Below, in pieces: positions 1 through 6,748 of a stretch of 64,000 bases of DNA. The DNA comes from Fontibacillus panacisegetis (lineage in GTDB: Bacteria > Bacillota > Bacilli > Paenibacillales > Paenibacillaceae), in the NCBI RefSeq assembly GCF_900102215.1, contig NZ_FNBG01000002.1:1-64000 (forward strand). The letters are read 5' to 3'. The position numbers and the translations under genes are program-made. Every line of letters begins with the position of its first letter. Position 1 is the first letter of the stretch. Under the pieces are notes generated by a model. That model searched no databases. It was not told the origin of the DNA and worked only from the letters and a program-made list of their open reading frames with translations.

Positions 1-1
1 C

Positions 2-130
2 GACGTGATAGACTACAATGAACGTTTTAGCGAACGTGTCATTCGTGGCTTCGGTGATCTGGAGGTAAAGAAGAAACTAAATGAGATGTTTGAAGTACGA
101 TATCCAGTGCGGGAGACAGAAGAAAAGTAG
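2..130 (+). CDS. 3' end of an unidentified protein (partial)
   Basis: An open frame enters from the left edge and ends at TAG 128-130, giving 42 residues that end in VRETEEK. The visible part is charged and helical-looking (RVIRGFGDLEVKKKLNEMF). I do not recognise the family. It reads opposite to the small genes that follow, and a very strong hairpin begins 12 bases after its stop, which fits a real gene end. The upstream sequence is needed to name it. Confidence 0.55.
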   Translation, partial: DVIDYNERFSERVIRGFGDLEVKKKLNEMFEVRYPVRETEEK

Positions 131-141
131 CCTAATTCCCT

Positions 142-178
142 TGTTCTTTGGGGCGGGGTTCCCCCGCCCCAAAGAACA
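142..178. terminator. Perfect 17-bp hairpin after the partial gene
   Basis: Bases 142-158 and 162-178 are exact reverse complements around a three-base loop. The stem is very GC-rich in its inner part. No T-run follows on the plus strand, so this is either a non-canonical terminator or another kind of stable stem-loop. Bases 179-275 contain nothing further that I can identify. Confidence 0.6.
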
Positions 179-282
179 TCCACACCGACTAACGAACACC
201 CGAGAAGTTACTGTCTACTCATTTACATAAACTTCTTGACGCTACCCACTCAGAACATACGTGCCTGTGTTCGGCAAAAGAA

Positions 283-304
283 AAAGCGCCGTTTAGGGCG
301 CTTT
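283..304 (-). terminator. Rho-independent terminator overlapping a stop codon
   Basis: The 8-bp stem AAAGCGCC/GGCGCTTT (283-290 with 297-304) is followed on the minus strand by a T-rich run. The stop codon of the 293-526 gene lies inside the loop. It ends the minus-strand cluster 293-1093. Confidence 0.8.
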
Positions 305-526
305 GACTACTAAATCGAATATTACATCAATGTATCCAGAAAAAGTTTCAACCCAATCTTCATTTGGAGCATCTTCTTTGCTGTAGAATTCCAGAGTTTC
401 GTCGTTCCGAAGTGAGATGCTGAGTTCACTACCTTCATAACGGTTTCTAGTATGAAACTGTTTGTTCACTGTTTCCACCTGAAAGTTTTTGTGGACTGTG
501 ATCTTAACTACCTGATTGCTCTGCAA
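293..526 (-). CDS. Small hypothetical protein, 77 aa
   Basis: A soluble, acidic 77-residue protein with alternating beta-like stretches and no membrane segment or known motif. The start is TTG at 526, with a GAAAGGGA Shine-Dalgarno-like run upstream. It overlaps the preceding gene (504-713) by 23 bases, which suggests translational coupling. It is the last gene of a three-gene minus-strand cluster closed by a terminator hairpin that contains its stop codon. I do not recognise the family. Toxin-immunity or other accessory roles are possible, but nothing in the sequence supports one. Confidence 0.55.
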   Translation of the reverse strand: MQSNQVVKITVHKNFQVETVNKQFHTRNRYEGSELSISLRNDETLEFYSKEDAPNEDWVETFSGYIDVIFDLVVKAP

Positions 527-713
527 TCCAAATATCCCTTTCAGTAAACAAGAACAAGGTTAAGTCCTGTTTCCCGGAATAAAGATTCAAGGGATAAAAA
601 GCATTCACACTCTCTGAAGGAACAACTTGATCAATAATGTGTAGAATTTCCCAATAGGCACGATTTTCTGGACTGCTAAGTTCCTTCTTAAACTCCTCGA
701 ACGTTGACATCAT
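504..713 (-). CDS. Small hypothetical protein, 69 aa
   Basis: A 69-residue protein beginning MMSTFEEFKKELSSPEN. The open frame extends to 734, but a strong GGGAGGAG site sits just before the ATG at 713, so I start there. It contains a helical N-terminus followed by a more hydrophobic C-terminal half (NLYSGKQDLTLFLFTERDIW). It overlaps the next gene by 23 bases and lies 47 bases after the stop of the membrane-protein gene 761-1093. A sequence motif shared with two other local transcription units lies just upstream. The family is not recognised. Confidence 0.55.
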   Translation of the reverse strand: MMSTFEEFKKELSSPENRAYWEILHIIDQVVPSESVNAFYPLNLYSGKQDLTLFLFTERDIWIAEQSGS

Positions 714-730
714 ACTCCTCCCTTCAAACA

Positions 731-762
731 TCACAACTCGACATCAGGAAGGATTTCCCTCT
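731..762 (-). promoter_or_regulatory. Shared upstream motif, copy 2
   Basis: On the minus strand this reads GGGAAATCCTTCCTGATGTC followed by GAGTTGTG. It matches the motif at 1108-1139 closely and the one at 2443-2475 loosely. The core TGTCGAG is one base from a Spo0A box (TGTCGAA). It overlaps the end of the 110-aa gene and precedes the start at 713. Confidence 0.45.
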
Positions 763-1093
763 AATCATCAGAATTTCGAAATTTAAAAACTGCCACAAAA
801 TTAGATACAGCTTCGAAAGCTCCTAAAAAAATTAAAAAACATTGAGATAAGGAAAGTGACTGTGGCCATGCTGCAACTAAACCTCCATTCTCATAAGTCA
901 AAAAATAAGCTCCAGCTGCTAAAAGGGCATAACCAGTAGCTTTTAGCGCACTTATGGCTCTTTCAAATAAATCAGAATTAAATTTGAAATGTTTAAGAAT
1001 TAAACTACCAACTAAGAATACCGCCAAAAATACCATACTATCAACTATTATTTTGTTGAAATATTCAATCGGTATCAACTTATCATCCATCAT
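761..1093 (-). CDS. Small membrane protein, 110 aa
   Basis: The protein has three hydrophobic segments at about residues 17-35, 51-68 and 80-102, so it is probably an integral membrane protein with a short charged N-terminus (MMDDKLIPIEYF). The ATG at 1093 has a GGGGGT Shine-Dalgarno site seven bases upstream. It is the first gene of the 293-1093 cluster, and a TGTCGAA-containing motif lies directly upstream. I do not recognise the family. Its position beside two small soluble proteins of unknown role makes immunity or sensing functions conceivable, but this is not shown. Confidence 0.6.
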   Translation of the reverse strand: MMDDKLIPIEYFNKIIVDSMVFLAVFLVGSLILKHFKFNSDLFERAISALKATGYALLAAGAYFLTYENGGLVAAWPQSLSLSQCFLIFLGAFEAVSNFVAVFKFRNSDD

Positions 1094-1107
1094 CTCTACC
1101 CCCTAAT

Positions 1108-1139
1108 CCCACAATTCGACATTAGGAAATATTTCCCTG
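1108..1139 (-). promoter_or_regulatory. Shared upstream motif, copy 1
   Basis: The minus strand reads GGGAAATATTTCCTAATGTC then GAATTGTG. It contains the perfect 12-bp palindrome GGAAATATTTCC and an exact Spo0A-box-like TGTCGAA, about 20 bases upstream of the 1093 start codon. The close relative at 731-762 occupies the same relative position. Confidence 0.5.
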
Positions 1140-1372
1140 CTTTACACATCTCTGTTTACTACAAAACTGCTTTGTCCCTGTCCAGGTTCCCCAAATACAC
1201 GTTTTGCATCGCTCTGGCTGCTTTGGTTGCAAACGTGGCTTTTGAAGCCTATTACGTTTCCCTGCCATGTCTTCGCTCACCTCTATTCCTGGGTGGCCCC
1301 GCTCTCCCGAAAGTCACTTTTACCAACCATTTGATGATCTTCACACCATCACGCTCCGTTCAACAAATAAAA

Positions 1373-1400
1373 AAAGCCGCTCCGGATCAGGAACGGCTTT
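1373..1400 (-). terminator. Rho-independent terminator
   Basis: The arms AAAGCCGCTCC and GGAACGGCTTT form an 11-bp stem with one mismatch. On the minus strand it is followed by a run of T. It probably terminates the Mrr-type nuclease transcript. Confidence 0.7.
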
Positions 1401-1682
1401 GGCTGTACTATGTACGGTATTTACGGAATAAATAACGCATTTTGAAGGAAAAACACTAATTATGGCTGCTACTATAACGCTTATTAAAATCTGGCGAACA
1501 TAGTGTCCGCCGCAAAAACGCTACGCTCTTTGCTTTAAAGAATACGTACTCAGTTACTAGAGAGGAATGACAAGACCATTTTATCGAGCAGACTATAATC
1601 GGGTCAAAATATGTTTACTTCGAATTCGTTTAAAAACCACGTATTGTCCGCCTAAATCTGAAAAAACCTCACTATTTCGCAT

Positions 1683-2414
1683 TTACCTAACTTTACTGGT
1701 CTTCATGTACCTACATTTTGGGAAGCTGCTGCAACCATAGAATTGCCCTTTTGCACTCTTCCGGAGCACCAACTTATTCCCGCATTTTGGACAAGTCATT
1801 TCGTCAACTGATGTTGTAGCCATAACCGCCTTTGGTTTCGGAGTAGTTCCCGGGTTCATTGCAAGAATCATTTCAACCAATTCCTCACGGTTTACCAAGC
1901 GGACTCGATTCGACTTCGCTAAGTCATAAGTTGCAGCAGTGAAATCGCTATTTGTGACGACCCATGCCTCAGAAGCCCCATAATGAGCAATAGCTGCCTG
2001 CGCTTCTTGTACTGCTTTGATTCCGACATTCTTACTATATCGTTTCGCCTGAACAACGATTTTCTTACCATCCTTCTGGATGATCAGATCGGCGCCAAAG
2101 TCGCCAGCAGCTTTGGTCACCTGTGCTTTGTATCCCTAAGCTTGGAATAAATGGCCTAGATATTGCTCGAACTGAACGCCTTCCATCTTGTCTATATCAG
2201 CGATTCCGGACCGTTTAAGTCGCTCAGTTCTTTTTATGCTAATCATTGTAGAAATAGCTATAAAAGTAGCCAAGGCTATGACTGTAACAATAATAGCCGC
2301 ATTAAATGACTTGGTTAGACCATACGTACCAAAAATAGAAGCGAACAACAGAAGCCCGAATAACCCCTGAATAAATTCCTCTTACTGCTTTGCCTTACTC
2401 TTTCTTCTTGCCAT
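1683..2414 (-). pseudogene. Mrr-type restriction endonuclease with zinc ribbon, two nonsense codons
   Basis: Read in one frame from the ATG at 2414 (preceded by GGGGGAT), this is a 244-codon gene: basic start MARRKSKAKQ, stop TAA (2382-2384), a hydrophobic segment around FGLLLFASIFGTYG, stop TAG (2136-2138), a PD-(D/E)xK Mrr-like domain (GDFGADLIIQKDGKKIVVQA, then K), and a C-terminal topoisomerase-type zinc ribbon (CPKC...CSSFPKC). The frame is otherwise intact. Both stops could arise from glutamine codons by one C-to-T change, although the ancestral residues are not known. The family cleaves modified or foreign DNA. The membrane segment before the nuclease domain is common in this subgroup. 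The short products on either side of the second stop are not believable genes on their own. Confidence 0.8.
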
Positions 2415-2442
2415 AATAATCCCCCATCGAATTTTATCTTTA

Positions 2443-2475
2443 CACAATCATTCGACAATTGGGACTATATTCCTG
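2443..2475 (-). promoter_or_regulatory. Shared upstream motif, copy 3 (looser)
   Basis: The minus strand reads GGAATATAGTCCCAATTGTC then GAATGATTGTG, upstream of the broken nuclease gene's ATG at 2414. It keeps the GGAA...TCC half-palindrome and the TGTCGAA core seen at 1108 and 731. Confidence 0.4.
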
Positions 2476-2483
2476 CAATGCAT

Positions 2484-2559
2484 AGAAAAGGCGAGAAGAG
2501 GTACGCTCCGGTGCAATGCCGCATTCATGCAGCCGTGCGTGTCATTCTCGCCTTTTTCT
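2484..2559. terminator. Long-loop inverted repeat, possible terminator
   Basis: AGAAAAGGCGAGAA (2484-2497) pairs with TTCTCGCCTTTTTCT (2545-2559) across a loop of about 47 bases. T-runs on both strands would allow bidirectional termination. It lies after the small membrane peptide gene (2637-2768) on the minus strand. Confidence 0.45.
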
Positions 2560-2636
2560 ATGCTCCTAATGTATCATGGAAAAACTGTCATGTAGTGTTC
2601 AAGTTAGCGTCAAAATGGAAAGTAATTCTTTCAAAA

Positions 2637-2768
2637 TTAATTAGGCAAATTATTAGTAATATCTATAATGTCATTTCTTATATCGATGTTAAAAACAAAT
2701 ATTGTTAATAGACACAATAAAATTAGGACCACTAAAATTATGCAAATTATAAGTAAGTTTCGCTTCAT
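2637..2768 (-). CDS. 43-residue single-span membrane peptide
   Basis: This short gene reads MKRNLLIICIILVVLILLCL and then continues to FNIDIRNDIIDITNNLPN. It has a basic N-terminus, one hydrophobic span at about residues 5-26 and a short polar tail. The Shine-Dalgarno site AGGAAGGG lies 11 bases upstream of the ATG at 2768. It begins 23 bases after the stop of the secreted protein 2792-3540 on the same strand, so the two are probably cotranscribed. Small membrane peptides next to secreted proteins can be immunity proteins. That role is inference only, as no family is recognised. Confidence 0.6.
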   Translation of the reverse strand: MKRNLLIICIILVVLILLCLLTIFVFNIDIRNDIIDITNNLPN

Positions 2769-2791
2769 AGATGTTTTTTCCCTTCCTGCAC

Positions 2792-3540
2792 TTAAAGGTT
2801 ATACATACCACCGTCAGCTTCTTTAGCCTTACTAACCGAAATCCACTGATGTTTTGTCCCTATAACTATACCAGTCGTAGCTTCTTTAAATTCCCAGTTA
2901 CAGGTGAAATAGGCATAGTATCCATCAGATGTAATATGAGGAGTATCAGGGTTTTTATTGATTTGTGCCATAGGTACCCAGTTTTGAATGACATCTGCCG
3001 AGTGTCTTAAAATTCTAGATATTTTACTGGTGTCTTTAGCAACTACTTTGATTTCTACTTCAAAACTTAATCTCAATTTATACCAGTCTATACCCAAAAG
3101 GGTAGCAGTTGCTTCAATGCCTTTACTAAAAATTTCTGTATCTCCTATAGCCAGTGTTGATACCCCATAACTATTTATAGAAGGTTCGGAAGTAGTTTCT
3201 ATTGTTTGTGTACTTATGATTAAATCCCCGTTAAAAAAAGATTGTTCCTCTGTATTATTTAATGATGAAGTAGTAGCTGTGAACAAAGTTTTAAGAAAAT
3301 TAGGATCATTTAAATATTTGACAATCTTCTCTTGTTTTTCCCTTGGAAGACTTTTGTACTTATTAATAAAAGATTTTGAATCTTGGAAAGAATTTGTAGA
3401 AAGGCTTGCAGTAGATTCGTAATAACTTATTAGCTGCTCAGGAGTCAGTATTTTAAAGGGTTTTACAGAATCTGCACTAACGCTTGGAACCAACACCAAC
3501 AATAAAATAAAAGACATTAATACTGCACCAATTTCCTCAT
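2792..3540 (-). pseudogene. Secreted protein of unknown function, probable frameshift in the signal peptide
   Basis: The body (about 240 aa) starts with a hydrophobic export signal, FILLLVLVPSVSADS, followed by a helical region and a C-terminal beta-rich half (DGYYAYFTCNWEF...GTKHQWISVSKAKEADGG). The open frame begins at ATG 3517, which has no ribosome site. An ideal AGGAGG stands eight bases before another ATG at 3540 in a different frame; that frame reads MRKLVQY and stops after seven codons. Restoring one base before TTAATG would give MRKLVQ-x-LMSFILLL..., a textbook signal peptide. So a one-base deletion, natural or from sequencing, is likely. The product is not recognised. A secreted protein with a small membrane partner resembles a bacteriocin-immunity pair, but this is unproven. 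Confidence 0.55.
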
Positions 3541-3686
3541 CTCTTAATCCTCCTAATTGGATTTTTTGTCCAGTTAATTTGAATAACTGGGATAATTAAC
3601 CATTACTATCATATGTCAACAAAAATATTTATCAATGTATACAATGTGAATATTTAACTATAATTATATAAATATACTTTTTCGTT

Positions 3687-4169
3687 TTATTTTTTTGTCT
3701 CGTTTTCGAAAAAAACCATCAGTTTTAGGGTATTTGAGATACATTCGACTCCTTCTAAGATCTTTCGTCGTATAGTGCTTTCTGACAAGCCCCGTCGGAA
3801 GAATAGCAACGTCTCTTTGTAAGAAAATCCCTGAATGTACCGATATTCGATCACTCGCTTCACATCTTCATCTAGGATGAGCGACCAGGCACGCCGCATC
3901 TGGTGCGTATATAAATGATACTGTTTATATACCCAACGCTGCTTTTCAATAAGGATAGCCGCATTCGCAGTCTTGTCAGCATACAAATCTTCCTGATCGA
4001 TACGGCGCGTAACCTCCCCATCAACGGCCACCTGTTTCAGATCCTCTTCGAACCTTTCAAAATCCTGCATAAGCATTGTCATCTCTTTATATTTACCGAG
4101 CATGAATTTTGTACGCTGGATCTCTTCTTCTGTTGCTTTCGGAAATAGTTCTCCTTGTTCCCAAGCCAT
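3687..4169 (-). CDS. ArpU-like phage transcriptional regulator
   Basis: 160 residues. The N-terminal part is helical and charged. The C-terminal part carries a sigma-region-4-like helix-turn-helix (RVIEYRYIQGFSYKETLLFF ... RGLSESTIRRKILEGVE). This layout matches the ArpU/RinA-type late regulators of Gram-positive phages, which switch on packaging and structural genes. The ATG at 4169 has GAGGGG seven bases upstream; two earlier ATGs at 4184 and 4175 have worse spacing. It lies at the far end of the early-type prophage genes, as ArpU genes usually do, but no terminase or capsid gene follows, so the prophage is truncated here. Confidence 0.75.
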   Translation of the reverse strand: MAWEQGELFPKATEEEIQRTKFMLGKYKEMTMLMQDFERFEEDLKQVAVDGEVTRRIDQEDLYADKTANAAILIEKQRWVYKQYHLYTHQMRRAWSLILDEDVKRVIEYRYIQGFSYKETLLFFRRGLSESTIRRKILEGVECISNTLKLMVFFENETKK

Positions 4170-4299
4170 CGCCATTCCCCTCATTCCCCTTTATGGTATA
4201 ATTTCAAGAGGAATAGTTTACTGATTGACCCCCTCTCCCGGCCAGGTTATGGGGGGCATTGTATAAAATATTTGGCACGCTTAATTTGGAGGGCTTGAT

Positions 4300-4533
4300 T
4301 TGAACGAAATTTTGTCTGCCTGGTACCTAGACCTCACTACGATGTTTATAGGCATTTTAGGAATAGGTATAAGCTATGGGTTTGAAAAACTATTTAAATG
4401 GAAACATCAAAAAAATGGAACAAGTCCCAGATCGAGATTCGATGATCCCAGTGTCTATAGGATAACGATTTATTTCTATATTGGGCTTATCATTTATATT
4501 ATAGTCGAACCTATTTTCAAGTTTTTCTTTTAA
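4300..4533 (+). CDS. Small two-span membrane protein, 77 aa
   Basis: 77 residues with hydrophobic segments at about 11-30 and 54-75, separated by a basic, proline-containing loop (KWKHQKNGTSPRSRFDDPS). The start is TTG at 4300 with GGAGGG six bases upstream, a convincing ribosome site. It is one of few plus-strand genes here, placed between the ArpU-like and ASCH genes and convergent with the latter (12-base gap). No family is recognised. It could be a phage superinfection-exclusion or morphogenesis protein, but there is no direct support. Confidence 0.55.
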   Translation: MNEILSAWYLDLTTMFIGILGIGISYGFEKLFKWKHQKNGTSPRSRFDDPSVYRITIYFYIGLIIYIIVEPIFKFFF

Positions 4534-4545
4534 TGAAGGCGAAAG

Positions 4546-5007
4546 TTAAATGCTTCTCGGCCTGATACTGGTCCAATTCCACAGTCCTTGCTGGCCCTTG
4601 GCCGGAATCGGTTCTGGCAGCATCCGAACATTATCCAATTCCCAAGCGTAACGCCCTAACGAATAATCGCTAAATTTACATTCTTTAGCACTTACATCCT
4701 TGGTAGCTCCGTTTTCACCATTGAACAATACTGTTGCTCCGCTGACGTAATCTTCTCCGATCGCCCAACATTCTAATAAATAGGCAATTGCCACAATACC
4801 ACCGGTTGGCAGATTATCCGCCGTACAACCATGTTTTTCGAGCGTGGATTTGATCGGTCCCCATTCGCATGCTTGCCGATCAACTTTCTTGCCCGCATGA
4901 ATCGCCAGTTGCCCTCGGTAGTTGGTACGCCACCCTCTGGTTTCATTATGTTTTTCATTAATGGCTATCAATGTCGCATACGGTTGATGAATCGTTATGG
5001 CTTTCAC
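4546..5007 (-). CDS. ASCH-domain (PUA-like) protein
   Basis: 153 residues. The N-terminal MKAITIHQPYATLIAINEKH followed by ETRGW...RGQLAIHAGK is the typical ASCH signature: the QPYA/W motif, the E-R-W segment and the AIHAGK loop that forms the RNA- or nucleotide-binding pocket. GGIVAIAYLLECW continues the beta barrel. ASCH proteins bind RNA or modified nucleosides, and some hydrolyse acetylcytidine. They are frequent in phage early regions. The gene overlaps DUF1643 by four bases (ATGA-type overlap), so the two are probably translated together. Confidence 0.8.
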   Translation of the reverse strand: MKAITIHQPYATLIAINEKHNETRGWRTNYRGQLAIHAGKKVDRQACEWGPIKSTLEKHGCTADNLPTGGIVAIAYLLECWAIGEDYVSGATVLFNGENGATKDVSAKECKFSDYSLGRYAWELDNVRMLPEPIPAKGQQGLWNWTSIRPRSI

Positions 5008-5507
5008 GAAATCGCCTCCCTTGGATAAGCAAGTGGCTGTTGGTTGGAAGCAATATACAGCGGGTGCTTTGGATGTCCGCCTGCTGTAATATCAAGACTT
5101 ACTGGTTTATATTTTGCGATCAAATCAATAACTTCTCGATCACGTCCTTTATAACTGCCTTTCGTCCCCCACGCGACCACGATTTTATGTGCAACTTCCG
5201 CTGACTCAAGTATGTGCCGATTATTCTCCGGACCAACTGGATCGGAACAGAATTTAAGTTCTCTCGGGTCCGTCGCACGGTAAGCAAATAAGTTTCTGAC
5301 TTCTAACGCACCATATCCCCATTTCTTTGCAAATCCAACGCATCGACGGATAGTAGGATCGTCCTCATGCGTATCAGCTGTACTCGGATTAATCATGATG
5401 AATAAGATGACTGGCAATTTTACATCCCATATTCGCCATAAAGAGTATCTATAAATTCCGGTTGGATCAATTACTGCTCCTTTGTTATAGATTGCTTTAT
5501 CACTCAT
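5004..5507 (-). CDS. DUF1643 family protein
   Basis: 167 residues from ATG 5507; the frame is open to 5546 but that would overlap the next gene. Hallmarks are the YRYSLWRIW motif, FIMINPSTAD, DDPTIRRC, a G-x-LEVRNLFAYRATDP segment and IVVAWGTKG, all typical of DUF1643, a family carried by phages and mobile elements. Its biochemical role is not established. It overlaps the ASCH gene by four bases. Confidence 0.8.
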   Translation of the reverse strand: MSDKAIYNKGAVIDPTGIYRYSLWRIWDVKLPVILFIMINPSTADTHEDDPTIRRCVGFAKKWGYGALEVRNLFAYRATDPRELKFCSDPVGPENNRHILESAEVAHKIVVAWGTKGSYKGRDREVIDLIAKYKPVSLDITAGGHPKHPLYIASNQQPLAYPREAIS

Positions 5508-5523
5508 AGATTTCACCGTCTTT

Positions 5524-5763
5524 CTAATAAATTGGAAACACTGCATTCAACTTCTCAATTTCATGGGATTTAATAATTCGAAAATACCCCGTTAAAGCAG
5601 CATTATGCTGCTCCTTTAGACCCTCAGCGAACAGTCCGCAAAGGTGGAGCATTATCTCAAGATCGGCTCGGTTGTTTGCTATTAGGTAGAGTCTCAATTT
5701 CCCATCGCGACCAGCATTCCAGGTTATCTGAGGTACCTCTGGAATATAACTTTTACTTACCAT
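5524..5763 (-). CDS. Phage-type hypothetical protein, 79 aa
   Basis: A 79-residue soluble protein with an amphipathic middle helix (RADLEIMLHLCGLFAEGL). Its start at 5763 overlaps the end of the LexA-type gene by 11 bases, and no good Shine-Dalgarno site is visible, so translation would depend on coupling. It sits in the unbroken minus-strand run of prophage early genes. No family is recognised. Confidence 0.45.
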   Translation of the reverse strand: MVSKSYIPEVPQITWNAGRDGKLRLYLIANNRADLEIMLHLCGLFAEGLKEQHNAALTGYFRIIKSHEIEKLNAVFPIY

Positions 5764-6112
5764 TGCTCAGTTGCAAGGTTTTGATAGCTATATTCTTCAT
5801 CGTGATCGCTGAACTTCCGATAATGTCCATGCCGGCAATGCGCTCCAATGCCTCTTGAAGTCTGGTGATCTTTGCATCCTTATCCGCTATCGATTCGTGC
5901 CCAACGATCTGCAGCTCACGAGGTCCGTTTCCCTTCTTGATAAATCCCTTCCGTACAAGGTTCTCAAGTATGTTAAATGCCGTTGAGGATGAGTTATGAC
6001 CCATGTACTCTGCTATCTCCCGCACTGTAGGAGGATAACCTTTACTGGATACGAATGATTTTATGAATTCAAGCGCCTGCGCTTGGCGCCGGGATAATGG
6101 TTTGGTACTCAA
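5753..6112 (-). CDS. LexA-type winged-helix DNA-binding protein without peptidase domain
   Basis: 119 residues from a TTG start at 6112, chosen because AAAGGAGAG lies six bases upstream; the frame is open further to 6193. Residues of about 5-68 are a LexA N-terminal domain (LSRRQAQALEFIKSFVSSKG, PPTVREIAEYMG, a winged helix ending FIKKGNGPRELQIV). The C-terminal 45 residues are helical (KITRLQEALERIAGMD), with no Ser-Lys autopeptidase domain. Cellular LexA has about 200 residues, so this is a short phage-type regulator. It could bind LexA-like operators without being cleaved on DNA damage. That consequence is inference. Confidence 0.7.
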   Translation of the reverse strand: MSTKPLSRRQAQALEFIKSFVSSKGYPPTVREIAEYMGHNSSSTAFNILENLVRKGFIKKGNGPRELQIVGHESIADKDAKITRLQEALERIAGMDIIGSSAITMKNIAIKTLQLSNGK

Positions 6113-6126
6113 TGTAATCTCTCCTT

Positions 6127-6459
6127 TTAAAACAATTCCATTTGTCCGAACTCTAAATCTTTTAACTGAACAAAATTCGGAGCTTGTTCCCAAGCATCTC
6201 CGCCATAACCAATAAATTCACGCTCTCGGCGGATTTCGTAGGGTTTCCTTAGTACCCTGTAATGATAAAGGCGGCCTGCAGTATACCCCGACAATGCCCG
6301 ACCGATGATGTTCCATTTATAATATTTGTTAACTGCGATCAGTTCGATGTTGGCACCCACAGCAGCAAGGATTTCATTAATCCCCTCAGCATGTTGAATC
6401 ATCTCTGGCTTGCTGGCTTCCACTGCACGAGAAGATCCTCTATAAAAGAAATCAAGCAT
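6127..6459 (-). CDS. Phage-type hypothetical protein, 110 aa
   Basis: 110 residues from ATG 6459, with AAGGAG seven bases upstream; the ATG at 6465 is a near alternative. Sequence features are LDFFYRGSSRAVEASKPEMI, a helical segment (GINEILAAVGANIELIAVNK) and an aromatic, basic middle part (YYKWNIIGRALSGYTAGRLY). It ends in FGQMELF, like the QLTLF end of its upstream neighbour, a PIP-box-like or sliding-clamp-like C-terminal tail being one possibility. No family is recognised. It is one of the prophage early genes. Confidence 0.5.
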   Translation of the reverse strand: MLDFFYRGSSRAVEASKPEMIQHAEGINEILAAVGANIELIAVNKYYKWNIIGRALSGYTAGRLYHYRVLRKPYEIRREREFIGYGGDAWEQAPNFVQLKDLEFGQMELF

Positions 6460-6470
6460 GATCATTCTCC

Positions 6471-6719
6471 TTAGAACAATGTCAATTGAATCGGATCGGG
6501 TTCCTTCAATACAGCTAAGCGATCCCAATTTGTTGCTGGCCAATCTCCAGCATAGTTCTCCCCTCTAAAGAAAACTCGTTCATATCCAGAAGGAACAATC
6601 ACACGTTTTTCAAAACGAGCCTGGCCTTCAGGAATGATATGTGTCCAATTGCCGGGAGGAGAAAACAAAATCTCCCGGCTCAAGTCCACACATTCTTGCC
6701 ATGTGATATGATTTTCCAT
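6471..6719 (-). CDS. Phage-type hypothetical protein, 82 aa
   Basis: 82 residues. GAGGTGA precedes the ATG at 6719 with normal spacing. The protein is rich in aromatics and acidic residues (WQECVDLSREILF, SGYERVFFRGENYAGDW) and ends PIQLTLF. It is not recognised. It sits between the zinc-finger gene and the 110-aa gene, with short gaps consistent with one transcript. Confidence 0.5.
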   Translation of the reverse strand: MENHITWQECVDLSREILFSPPGNWTHIIPEGQARFEKRVIVPSGYERVFFRGENYAGDWPATNWDRLAVLKEPDPIQLTLF

Positions 6720-6748
6720 TTCATCACCTCAAATAATCCCTAACTAAT

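Larger units (their letters stand above)
1094..1682. other. Intergenic stretch, one terminator, no supported gene
   Basis: Apart from the motif at 1108-1139, the only clear element is a minus-strand terminator at 1373-1400 (AAAGCCG stem with a T-run). It would end transcripts coming from the broken nuclease gene. Frames across 1172-1435 lack a ribosome site and look like chance. The rest shows no recognisable gene. Confidence 0.6.

Noticed and set aside
1172..1435. 87-codon plus-strand frame with a hydrophobic start
   Set aside because: TTG start without ribosome site, and it runs through the minus-strand terminator at 1373-1400.
2478..2708. 76-codon plus-strand frame
   Set aside because: It covers the long inverted repeat at 2484-2559 and the 3' end of the minus-strand 43-aa gene; no ribosome site.
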